From the NCBI GenBank assembly GCA_031771865.1, contig JASISA010000025.1:1922001-1986000 (forward strand): DNA of 64,000 bases, in the 5' to 3' direction. Each line of letters begins with the position of its first letter. Positions within the stretch are counted from its first letter, which is position 1. Source of the DNA: Nothophaeocryptopus gaeumannii. Lineage: Eukaryota > Ascomycota > Dothideomycetes > Mycosphaerellales > Mycosphaerellaceae. Below the pieces are notes generated by a model. That model made no database searches. It saw only the letters and a program-made list of their open reading frames with translations, and had not been told where the DNA came from. Positions 22,486 to 32,156 of the stretch are shown piece after piece. Both the position numbers and the translations under genes were made by a program.

Positions 22486-23060
22486 GCTGGGTGGCTCGTG
22501 GGGTGGCGGTCTTGTGGATGCTATCGAGAGTGTCAAGGGTGGATGGTGGACGTGTTGTATGGACTATATTGGTGTTCATTGATGGTGGGTGGCGTAGGCT
22601 GAGTTCGAGGCAGAAGATGCGTTTGGGGACGTTCACCAAATCGCGCCCACTGCTGGCGTCAAACGCGCGAGCAAGGGTTCGCTCAGTGCGCTGCATGTGA
22701 CTCAATCTGCCATTCTACGGCGTGCGAACTGATGAACAACAGCATCAGCAAGGCAGTCAGGCAGGGAAATGAACGGTGAAACAAGGGTAGGACTCACAGA
22801 AAGACTGCAGTGCCTTTCACCCTTTGAATGGCTAGGACGGCATTTGAAAGAGGACCTTGCAACGCAATGGTCCGCACAGAATGCCTCGAAACTCCGCCCA
22901 ATCTGCCCCAAACCATCAAACGCCTCGCTAAATAGTGCGTACTTTGCGCTCTTCAGTCAATGTTCTGCCGTAATTGAATTCATGAAAAGCCATCCAACTT
23001 CAAGCATTGTGCCTGAGCCCAGTCTCTTGCTCCTCGACCTCGCCAGAGGTTCATCCCTTC
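22486..23060. other. Intergenic, no gene seen
   Basis: About 575 bp between a pseudogene and a membrane-protein gene. Confidence 0.5.
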
Positions 23061-23702
23061 TCACCGAGTCCTGTTCGGCGCGCTGGTGGACGAAGCCCTA
23101 TTGTGCTCGGTCACTGCTTGTGTATTGGCCTCCGCGTACTCCGGTGGCTTCAACCCCGCCTGTTCCCTAGACAGCGCTTGCATTGGCAAGGCAGGCTCAT
23201 TTTGTCTCGCTCTCTCCGCTTCTGCCTCATCGCTTGTCTTCGGCACATATGGTGGCGGTGCCTCTCCATACTCATTCAATCCCTCCTCTCTGCTCGTATC
23301 CGTCGACCTCCATCTTCCTTGCCAGTATCGTCTCCGCGCGCGATGCGGATTCCACGCATTCATGTCTCGCTCGAGTGCGCTGTTTCTGTTCTGTTGTATG
23401 AGCATGCCTGCTCGCTTCTTCCGTCTCCAGACTAGAAATGCGGCAAGTCCGGCGGCACAGATGATGAGGGCGAGGAAGACGAAGTAGTAGTTTGCGAGCG
23501 AGCTGACACGAGGATCGTCGTTGTTGTTCGAATTGCTTGAATTGCCGCCGCTGCCGCCGGCAGCATTGTCACTCGTTTGGAACGGTACAGTGCTGCTGGT
23601 GGCGGGAGTGCTGGTTGCTGGCGTCGCTGGGCTGGAGAGGTCTTGAGCCATGGCGAACGTGAGAAGCCCGTAGAGAGCGAGTATCTGAATCAGCGGCCCC
23701 AT
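23061..23702 (-). CDS. Single-pass membrane protein with PPxY motifs
   Basis: 213 aa from ATG 23702 (MGPLIQILALYGLLTFAMAQ), which reads as a signal peptide. A Ser/Thr/Asn/Gly-rich extracellular part follows (about residues 20-62), then a transmembrane segment YYFVFLALIICAAGLAAFLV (about 65-87) with a basic stop-transfer RRKKR. The cytosolic tail contains APPPYVP and LKPPEYAE, both PPxY motifs of the kind bound by WW domains of Rsp5/Nedd4 ubiquitin ligases. The tail ends rich in Ala/Glu/Gln. Upstream in-frame codons to 23834 were excluded because they would bury the signal peptide. Role as a Rsp5 adaptor or receptor is inference. Confidence 0.78.
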   Translation of the reverse strand: MGPLIQILALYGLLTFAMAQDLSSPATPATSTPATSSTVPFQTSDNAAGGSGGNSSNSNNNDDPRVSSLANYYFVFLALIICAAGLAAFLVWRRKKRAGMLIQQNRNSALERDMNAWNPHRARRRYWQGRWRSTDTSREEGLNEYGEAPPPYVPKTSDEAEAERARQNEPALPMQALSREQAGLKPPEYAEANTQAVTEHNRASSTSAPNRTR

Positions 23703-24207
23703 GATTGATATCGATATTGATGCTTCCGCTATGCTGTCAAATAGTATTTCTGGCAAGCTGAGAGAGAAGGGTGGACTCGTGGTGGCACAAGGAGGCGAAT
23801 GAAGTGGATGCTCGGATCGTTTATGCGCGCGCACAGGAGTCCTCGGAGCTATGTTTAGATGCGCTGTCGAATTTGCATACCTCGCCTCTTATCTCCAGTC
23901 GTACGCTGGCATTGTCGATAGTCGGCAGCCCTTCATTTCACCGCATTGATGTGTCGCAGGTTGATGAAGGAGAGATCGAGTACTTCAAGGCATTCACTTG
24001 GCTCACTTGAGATCCGCGCGTTGTGCTGACGGACATACGCGGCGCCGAGATTAGCGTATCGTCCAAGCTTTCTCGATCGACAAGGGTCTGAACCTTGTCG
24101 TCGATGGCCGGCGCTTGTCCAAATCTCGCCTTCCTCTATGCGTCTCACCTTGCACTTTCATACCACGATCCGCCGAACGCACTTGATCACCGCCGTCGCA
24201 TACCAAA
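23703..24207. other. Intergenic, divergent promoter region
   Basis: About 500 bp between the divergent membrane-protein gene and tfb5. Confidence 0.5.
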
Positions 24208-24533
24208 ATGCCTCGCGCAATCGCCGGTATGCTATCTGTCAGTCTGTGCACTCGTGCGTTCATGCTCACCTATTGAAGGTATTCTGGTCCAGTGTGATCC
24301 ATCCATCAAAGCCATCATCACGAAGATCAATGAGGAACACGGCCACGACATCATCATTGAAGATATCGACGAGCAGCATGTGCTTGTCAAGAGTAGCAGG
24401 CATGATGACCTCAAGCTACTACTGAAAGATGTTCGTACTTATCCATTGCTCCCACGGCTCACTCGACTGACTTTGCCTGCAGCGTCTCAAGGATACTGTC
24501 AGAGAGCCAGACGACAGCAGTGATTCTGACTAG
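24208..24533 (+). CDS. tfb5: TFIIH subunit Tfb5 (TTDA/GTF2H5)
   Basis: A 73-aa protein spread over three exons: 24208-24226 (19 nt), 24279-24430 and 24483-24533. Introns are 52 nt each (GTATGC...GAAG; GTTCGT...GCAG). The sequence reads MPRAIAGILVQCDPSIKAII, then DIIIEDIDEQHVLVKSS and ends in an acidic tail DDSSDSD. Length and the VQCDPSIKA motif match Tfb5 (72 aa in yeast), which stabilises the TFIIH core with p52/Tfb2 and is needed for nucleotide excision repair. It is convergent with the GFA-family gene. Too short to be found by simple open-frame searches. Confidence 0.93.
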
Positions 24534-24646
24534 ACCTCAATTTTCGAACGAACTGAGTGCGGGATCTGATATGGAGAACGCGAATATCGACTTTGAAGTG
24601 TCTATAAGCATCTAGGCTGCCTCTTTGAACATCCTCGATGCGACTT

Positions 24647-25133
24647 CTACGCGTCCGCGCTGTCTGGCATGGCGGTCTTCTGGCCTGCGCCTGCAACTGC
24701 GCTCACCCAGGATGGTTTCTCGTTGGCATACAACTCGACAGCCGGCTTGGCGTCCTCCAGGATCTTTGCATCATCCATGACTCCGACCTTGATGATCTTG
24801 GCATCGCCGAAGGTTGCGCCAGCACGCCACAATGTGGAGCCGCAATCGCCGCAGAAGTAGGAGGTGATGGTATTACCAGAATCGGCCTTCTTTGCAAAAG
24901 TTTTTGGTGTACCCTTGGTCACAGAGACGCCATCGCCTGGGACGATAATGTTCGTGCTGTACGTCGAGCCCGTGATCTTCTTGCAGTCTCCGCAATGGCA
25001 GAGAGCCTTAGACACGCACGTCAGCCTTGCGAATGACGCATCAGACTTGGCCCGGAGTAGAATATACCTTTGCTTGAGGTTCTCCAGTCGACTTGATGCG
25101 GACGGCACCGCAGAGACATCCTCCTTCGGCCAT
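24647..25133 (-). CDS. GFA/CENP-V domain protein
   Basis: Two exons, 25133-25068 and 25006-24647, 141 aa; the 61-nt intron (25067-25007) is in phase 0 and gives EPQAK/ALCHC. Zinc ligands are visible as CLCGAV near residue 6, CHCGDC near 25 and CGDCGS near 75, with the family motif KKITGSTYSTN. The fold is that of glutathione-dependent formaldehyde-activating enzyme (GFA) and CENP-V; most fungal members have no proven substrate. The start MAEGGCLCG is supported by the immediate Cys motif. Confidence 0.9.
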
Positions 25134-25786
25134 ATTTTCGGTATACTCTGCAAAGTTGCTTCTTCTGATTGGGCAATAAAAGGACCTTGATGAACATGAA
25201 CATTTCGAGCCTCTACAGCCTACTTATACCAACCCTCCGCCTTCGTCTACCATCAACCTGCCGGATAAAACAAGCAAAGAACGCGCGACGAGCGGGGTCA
25301 CCTTCAGGACCATTGACAAATACTAGACCATTATCTTCCGCTTTGAAAGCCTATAGCGCAGATCTAGTCCATGGGCCAAGAAACACTTCAGAAGTGACGA
25401 AAGGGCTTCTCCGCGCAGCGATAGTGACCGGGCCCGTATCTTGGAGGGGCATTGGAGAGGAGGAGGGGCACCCGTCCGTCTTGCTAGTGTCATTGCCGCT
25501 AGCGCCCACGTGATTCAGAAGGCCTCCACGACAACGATGCGACCGTTTGAGCGAGAGCATCTGCTCGGGCGAGAGTCTGGACGTATGTACGACTCGCTGT
25601 TGCTTTTCGAGACGATAGCATTGGCCCGCATATGAGACGATGTGGAAGCGAACAAAGTTGGAACAGTGGCAGACCTGAGTTCGGTCGCTGCTTCTTGTCA
25701 ATGTATGATCCAGAACTGGGAGACATGGTCTAGAGAGAGTATCGACTTGCTGCGCCAGGAAAGGGATTTCGTGAGTCGAAGGAGAC
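25134..25786. other. Intergenic, no gene seen
   Basis: About 650 bp upstream of the GFA gene and downstream of the methyltransferase gene. Confidence 0.5.
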
Positions 25787-26755
25787 TCATTTTCGAGTCG
25801 CAAGAAGTACAGCAGCAGCCCACTCAACGACGACCTTCCCATCGGGAGCAGTCTCATCAATCGCATTCTCCACCTCCATGAGCGACTCCGCATACCCAGG
25901 CAACTCCTTCGGAGAGACCAGACTGGCAACTGACCCCCGAAACCAATCTGCATCAACCTTCTTCCTCCACCCAGCACCCTCCTTGTCTTCATCACTGAGC
26001 TGATACTTCCTCTGCTCATTGCTCACCTGCGACTTCGCCCCCACATCCTCCGCCTCCGGAATCGCAAATGCACCATCTCTCATCTCCCGAAAATTGATCT
26101 TGATCCTCTTCGTCACATCCTGGATCCAAGGGCCCTCTAGCAAAGGAACATAGTCCAAAGGCGAGTTACATTGAGCCAGTAATTCCTTGGGTACAGTTTG
26201 AGCGAGACTCCGACCCCATTTCGCATATAACTTCCTTACGGCTTCTGCAACTTTGGGATTGCCGACGACTGTGCACGCGGGATTATATTGTACGATTGCC
26301 AGCGTCCCGTTGGGCGTTAGAGATTCTGCGACGGTCTCGACGAGGGTCTTGATGTCTGTGGTATGTGCCGCCATACACAGTATCGCGAGATCTACACTAG
26401 CTCCGGCCACACACTCATCACACGACTCAGCTTTCGTCGTCGAAAAGGTAAACTTTGCTTTCCACCAAGTCTCCGCGTAAAATGCTGTCAACCGCCTTCG
26501 GATCTTGGCTATCAGGTTGGCATCTGGATCCGAGACGTGGATATGTTGGAAGTAACCGGCAAGCGCTGGGACCAATATCCCCGAGCCGGATGATATGTCG
26601 TGGGCCAAGCGGAGGGCGTTTGAATGAGCTCGGTGAAAATCCATGATCAGCTTCTCGCATGATTTGGGATACTCCGGGGTATAGTGCTGAATCGTCTTCC
26701 ATTCATCATCGTCTAGTCGGAACTCGTGTACGCCCTTCGTTGCTGATGAGGCCAT
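25787..26755 (-). CDS. Class I SAM-dependent methyltransferase-like protein
   Basis: Single exon, 322 aa, starting MASSATKGVHEFRL. It resembles fungal trans-aconitate methyltransferase-like proteins: HYTPEYPKSCEKLI near the N-terminus, a motif I region HDISSGSGILVPALAGYF, a motif II acidic residue in HIHVSDPD, DLAILCMAAH (motif IV region) and a PNGTLAIVQYNP strand. Motif I is SGSGI rather than the usual GxGxG/DxGCGxG, so SAM binding may be weak or lost. Substrate unknown. Confidence 0.75.
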   Translation of the reverse strand: MASSATKGVHEFRLDDDEWKTIQHYTPEYPKSCEKLIMDFHRAHSNALRLAHDISSGSGILVPALAGYFQHIHVSDPDANLIAKIRRRLTAFYAETWWKAKFTFSTTKAESCDECVAGASVDLAILCMAAHTTDIKTLVETVAESLTPNGTLAIVQYNPACTVVGNPKVAEAVRKLYAKWGRSLAQTVPKELLAQCNSPLDYVPLLEGPWIQDVTKRIKINFREMRDGAFAIPEAEDVGAKSQVSNEQRKYQLSDEDKEGAGWRKKVDADWFRGSVASLVSPKELPGYAESLMEVENAIDETAPDGKVVVEWAAAVLLATRK

Positions 26756-27214
26756 GTTGATAGTCGCAAAGAGACCACGCGGGCGACTTCACAGTCGTGC
26801 CGCTCGAAGGAGACGTGGATCTTCGAGAGCAAGTCCAACTCGGCCTTCGCTGAAAGGCTCACGACCGTCGCGCGATCTGATCTCCATTATCAATCTTACT
26901 TCTCACCAACACGGTGACAGCAAGAAGTAACAGGTTGCCCTGGAAAGAAGCTCCTGGCCCGAAAGCTTCGACGAGCAATAAAGCTCTTGGGTCCATCCTA
27001 TACGTCATCCCCGCAAGGTACCGATGGAGTGGACTTGACATTTTGCTGGCAAGATTCATGCCTGTAATAAACATCAACGCATCTCTCCCAGGCTTCATGG
27101 TGCCATTTGAAGGTTTCGACTGCTCCCTATTGCAAGCCGCATCGACTGCACTGCAATTACTGCTACATGTGAACAGAAAATCATCTGAAAGCATGTGACT
27201 TTCATCGGGAATGA
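26756..27214. other. Intergenic, no gene seen
   Basis: About 460 bp between the methyltransferase start and the left end of the Tc1/mariner element. Confidence 0.5.
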
Positions 27215-27216
27215 TA

Positions 27217-28538
27217 CAGTCACGCCGGAAAAGTCTGCGCTTGGCGACCATCCTCAATATAATAGCTGAACTTCAAGTGACGATTTCTCAACACCACGTT
27301 ATCGCATTAACAAGCTGATCGATTCATATAAATGCTGAGATCTTAGGCTTCAATTCGAGCTACATATTGTATGTTCAGTACTTGGTTTGCCATCCCCGTG
27401 CATCGATAACTGCCTGAATCCTTCTTGGCATAGAGTCCAACACATTCTCAATTATTGAACGCCGAATAGCACGCCAGGCCTCCGGTAACACTGCTATGAG
27501 AATCTCCTTTTGACGGTCTTTATTGGTAATACTGTCCAAGTCAGGCCTCAGCTCATATACCTTTAGTTTAAGGTGCCACCAGATATGCTCAATAGGGTTA
27601 AGATCCGGGCTGTAAGGTGGCCAGTTTGGAAGGACATATATCCCCTATTCTTGGAACCAGTACCTCGTATGATAGGCTGTATGGATAGAAGCGTTGTCCT
27701 GCTGAAAGGTCTGACCGTCGTAGTAAGGAACCAGGCCTGCTTCGAGTGTGTCTGTGTAAGATCTTGCTGTATACCCTCCTCTTAGTGCCCCTACGTCCCT
27801 ATCCATTATTATGAGCTCAGACTCAGCTACACTGCGGCCTATCATAGCCCATATCATTATAGAGGCCTGCTTTCCTTTTGGGTATTCCTCAATCTTATCG
27901 TGCTGCCATTTCTGGCTCGGATATCCAAAGGCCTACTGCCTCTTTTTGCCTGAGCCCTTCTCGACTGAACACTCGTCTGAAAACAGGTACGTTGACCAGT
28001 CTGTGTTGCGATGGAGGTTGGCAAAACGAAGCCGGAGGCGAGCGTGCTCAGCAGTAAGGTGTGGACGCTTCTTACAGCGCCAGTTTACCAGCCCATTCTC
28101 CTGTAGGATCGTTCGGAGGGTGTCGCTACTGTAGTTGGTACCTGTATCGTCTCGGATCTGTTGGTACGTCCATTTAGGGTTCTTTCGAGCCGCTCGAACG
28201 ATCTGGCGAGCCGTCTGGACCGTATACGTCTTTGCGCGACCGCTGCGAGGTAGGCGTTCAGCTGATTTTCGTATAGAGGTGCGTCGGATTGAGGTGTTTA
28301 CTGTCGACTTTGGAAGCTTTTCCTTTGCTGAGATTTGACTGTTACTTTCCCCTGCAAGCGCGCGCCCGTAGATGCGCTCACGCGTCCCATATGAAAGTTC
28401 AGTATTCGATGCACGATTTGTGTCAATTTCAGCGAGTGGTATGCGACGTGGAGCCATTGCGACTATTGAGAAGTTGGTGTGTCTGAACGCGTTGGAAGTT
28501 CGCGATGCGCACGGAGGCAGACTTAAGCCCTAGTACTG
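27217..28538 (-). mobile_element. Tc1/mariner DNA transposon, 1322 bp, TA-flanked
   Basis: The element starts with CAGTCACGCC at 27217 and ends with the reverse complement of CAGTACTAGG at 28538. TA dinucleotides flank both sides (27215-27216 and 28539-28540), as expected of the TA target-site duplication of this superfamily. Both ends carry AAGTCTGC exactly 14 nt inside the terminus; otherwise the inverted repeats have diverged. It encodes a transposase on the minus strand (see next entry). The right end matches the left end of the small element at 40957 in 21 of 22 positions. Confidence 0.85.
27375..28457 (-). pseudogene. Tc1/mariner transposase with two in-frame TAG stops
   Basis: A single 361-codon frame starts at MAPRRIPLAEID. 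An N-terminal helix-turn-helix (NSQISAKEKLPKSTVNTSIR), an HTH_Tnp_Tc3-like part (NPKWTYQQIRDDTGTNYS) and the catalytic domain follow: first Asp in LFSDECSV, second in FQQDNASIH, and the Glu in YSPDLNPIEHIWWHLK, with about 35 residues between the last two. TAG codons interrupt it after GKKRQ and after RYWFQE. CAG would suit both places, so each stop may be a C-to-T change in a CpA context, as RIP makes. No frameshift is needed to read the whole protein. Confidence 0.9.
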
Positions 28539-28563
28539 TACTCTGATCATAGGATATATGGTC

Positions 28564-30543
28564 CTACATAGGAACAGCATGTCCATCCCCTCTCTGATCA
28601 CTCCCTGCGCTCCAAACATGCTGTTCCTCCAATGCATCATAACTCCCTCGAATCAATTGTCCCTTCCCAAACAATCCTCTCGCCATCCCCTTCACATACT
28701 CAACCTTATGTCCCAACTTTTTCAACCCTTCTTCTGTCTCCTTACTTATCCCCTCCTCCAGATAAACAGTCATATCCATGACATCCTCCGCATCCGGCAT
28801 CCCCGCCCCAATACATATCCTCGGTGCATCCAATGCAGCCTGTGGATTATATCCAAACACCAACTGATTCAACAGCACTTGCACATGCCCCTGAGGTTGC
28901 ATGAATCCGCCCATGACTCCATACACGGAATGAAGCGACTGATCTGAAGCGTTGGTGACAAGAGCAGGGATGATTGTGTGGTATGGTCTTTTGCCTGGGG
29001 CGAGGACGTTCGGATGGTTAGGCGGTTGCAACGCGAAATTCGCGGCGCGGTTTTGGAGCGTGAAACCGCATCCTTTGGGGATTATGCACGTGCCGAAACC
29101 GCCGTAGTTGGAGTTTATGAAGGAGATTCCGTTCCCTTCGCTGTCGGTCACGCAGAAGTAGACGGTATCGGAATGGTTGTGGGCTGGTGAGCCGTGGTCG
29201 AGGGGTGGACTGGCTTTCTCTGGGTTGAAGAGTTTTGCTCGTTCGGCGAGGTATTCTGGGGAGATGAGGTCTTGAGAGGGGACTTTGGAGACATTGGGGT
29301 CTGCGATCCACCAGTTCCCGTCTGCGAAGGCGATGCGGAGCGATTCGATGACGGCATGGAGGTAGGCGGTGGAGTTGTGGTCTTTCTTCGTGAACTTGGG
29401 GATCTTTCCGGACTTCTCGAGTTGTTCGATTATGCCGAGGGCCATGAGTGCGACGATGCCTTGGCCGTTTGGAGGATGCTCCCAGAGGTCGATGCCTTCT
29501 TGGCTGTTGTCGTGCATGTGGTTTCCGTGGAGCTTTGCTACGTCTTGGGCTTTGAAGCGTAGCTTGATGGCATCCACCTCTTCTGATCCGAGCTCCATGT
29601 GATTCTTCAAATCGTCCAGCGTCAGGTGTCCGCCGAGATCTTGCACAACCTTCACCAGCTCTTCTGCGATTCTGCCAGTGTAGAAGCCAGCCTTTCCTTC
29701 CTTCCCAACGGTTCGGAATGTCTTCGCCAATGTAGGATTTTTGAAGACCTCGCCCGGTCTCGGTGCTCGACAGCCGTCTTTCGCTTTGGGATCTTTCTTC
29801 AACATCTCGGCTCCGTTTGGGGACGCTCGCTTGATCAGACCTTCTGAAACTTCCCACTGGTTCTAGTCAGTACTGGTCTAATGTCCACATCCCTCGACAC
29901 TACTCACGTAGTGACCCATGATCTCATGAACAGGATATCCTTCCTCTCCCAGCTTCGCCGCTGGATCAAGAATCTCTGCCAACGAGAGCTTTCCACTCCC
30001 AAATTTCTCAACAGTGTCCACCCAACCTGCAGCACACCCAGGCACCGAGACCGCATGCACACTATCCATAGGTATCTTGCCAATCTGTCCATCCTTCAAT
30101 CCCACGCTCTTCCTAACAGTTTCCAGCGTCATCTTCTCCCCAGCCCGTCCAGACCCATTCAAAGCATGCACCTTCTTCGTCTTCGCATTATAGAACAAAC
30201 AGAACATATCACCTCCAATACCCGTACTGCCCGGCTCGGTCATGTTCAAGCCAGCAGCGACTGCTACGGCTGCATCGGCGCAATTGCCGCCTTTCTGTAA
30301 GATCTCGACACCGCATCTTGCTGCGAGAGGTTGACTACAGGCTACGATGCCCTTGGTGCTGTGGACGACGGATCTTCGAGACGGGAAGGAAGCAAATTCG
30401 GGGTCTTTGGCGGGCCAGAGGCCTTTTGGATTGAGAGGCATATTCCACTCTGCGGGCCAGCGATACGTTCGGGAGAAGATAAGTGGAAGGTGCGTTGGGA
30501 GAAAAGTTGTTGTCCTGGGCAAGAAAGTTCGAAACAAATACAT
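28564..30543 (-). CDS. Gamma-glutamyltransferase (GGT) family protein
   Basis: Two exons, 30543-29908 and 29856-28564, 642 aa; the 51-nt intron (GTGAGT...ACCAG) joins GHY/WEVSEG in phase 0. Family blocks: RRSVVHSTKGIVACSQPLAA, GGNCADAAVAVAAGLN, GSTGIGGDMFCLFY, NGSGRAGEKMT, then HPPNGQGIVALMAL and the processing/nucleophile region HNHSDTVYFCVTDSEGNGIS, where the Thr of DTVY is the likely N-terminal nucleophile after autocleavage. SNYGGFGTCIIPKGCGF and GGFMQPQGHVQVL follow. It most resembles the YwrD-like branch. It would hydrolyse or transfer gamma-glutamyl groups (glutathione breakdown). No clear signal peptide is seen. The start could alternatively be Met35 at 30441. Confidence 0.92.
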
Positions 30544-31274
30544 AGAAGGTCTGTTAGCTTGCCCTGGGAGTATATGAGATAGGCCGCATTGTCAGTCGGC
30601 TACTGCGGAGTCATGTGCCTAGGATGGCGGTGATTCTCCAATATCAAGAGTTAGTCTTAGGACTTGACTGGCTCTTACGTAGCTGTATCGATTACTGCAT
30701 GTATTCTGAAAGGCGCGAGTGCTGCAACTCTCACGCCCATCCCACCTTCCTCACTCGGCGACTTGCGACTTCGGCCTGGGAAGCTGCGAAGGCTCGGCTC
30801 GGCGCGCGGGCAATGCTGGCCGAGTCACAGGCATGCTGGGAGTCGGCCGCCATCACGCGACAGCCACTGAATACGACGCGTGCGGCCACATTCGATGTCT
30901 GAGGTTCTGCGTGGCTATCTCTATGACATGTGAAAGTTGCAAGTGAGGACGGACAAAAGGGCGAAGAAGTGAGAGTCAATGCACCGGCATCTTTCGCGTC
31001 TTGTTTCCGAAATGTGGCGCTCAATGCCACGCCTGCTGCTAGGGGAGGAGTGCCGTCGATGACCTCACACAGAGACCAACATCTTGAGATTGGTCAAGAC
31101 ACCGCCAGCAGATAGCACATTGAGCGAAAAGTCGCCTGCATTGCTTGCACTGCCTCAGGATCCGTTGCCATCCGCATCCGCATTCCTAAGGGTCAAGCTA
31201 TAAGGTCGCACCCGACGTCCATCAACCTTTGATCCGCCACTCAAGAACGTCGTAGCAACAGCATCATCACCACA
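30544..31274. other. Intergenic, divergent region
   Basis: About 730 bp between GGT and a small membrane-protein gene; GC-rich around 30760-30900. No gene supported. Confidence 0.5.
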
Positions 31275-31544
31275 ATGGCAGACGAATCCAAAGAATCCCG
31301 AGCCTCGAAATTCGTGCGCGGAGCCGGAGAAGTCAATGATCCCGAGCACAAGCTATGGGCACCAGCGAGATGGGTGGTCCAAATGATCCAATATCTAATA
31401 GCACTCATTATGATCAGTACGTGTTCACGTCCCACCTTCAATAACTTCACACGCTGACATCACATCACAGCCATCGCCGAAGGGATGAAGTCCATCTTCA
31501 CCGGCGAATCTCCAAGAAGACGACGACATCCGAGAAACGAATAG
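31275..31544 (+). CDS. Small single-pass membrane protein (71 aa), unknown
   Basis: Two exons, 31275-31416 and 31471-31544, with a 54-nt intron (GTACGT, branch GCTGACA, acceptor CACAG). The protein starts MADESKESRASKF, has one hydrophobic segment WVVQMIQYLIALIMITIAEG (about residues 33-52) and ends in a basic tail SPRRRRHPRNE. The splice restores one continuous frame, and the intron signals are good, which supports a real gene. No family was recognised; size and topology suit a tail-anchored or small subunit protein of an endomembrane or mitochondrial complex. Confidence 0.68.
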
Positions 31545-32156
31545 CTTGATCATTCCCATCAAATACAGAGACGAGCGAGCGAGCGAGAGCCGGGGTCGAG
31601 GTCATCATCAAAGCCAGGACAGAAAGCCCAAATCGCCACCTACCATCCACCATCCACACAGGCGCTGTCAAACACGCTTCACGTTCACGTTCGGCACTCT
31701 GCATTTACCCGTTTCAACTCGGCAAGCATGCGCCATTGTGCTCCCGACACTCTGTACAGCCTTGGGCAGAGTATGTCATGCCGACTCTGGTGCTACCTTT
31801 GACATTCCGAGAGCTCGGAAGGGTAGTACGGACAGGATGACTGAGCTTCTCCGAGCAAATTTCTGCATGTTTGATCGTACAGAACCATTCTCATGGGCAG
31901 TAAAGGTGTCAGGCGGAAGAAAGGGAATGCAAAATGGCGTTCACTAGCAATGAGGGAGGTTTCTGGGAAAGCATCATGGTATAGCGACAGTGAAAATTGA
32001 TTAGTACGAAGCCAGAGAAAGGCATCTATGAGCCGTCAGAGAATTCATTATCTCAAATGTCAAATATCCATTTCCCAAGTCTCTTATTATCCAAAGCAGT
32101 GCATATATTGGTATCTCTCGCTCTGTATGCAAAACACTCACTCTAGATACAGTCAC
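31545..32156. other. Intergenic, convergent 3' ends
   Basis: About 610 bp; no gene supported. Confidence 0.5.
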
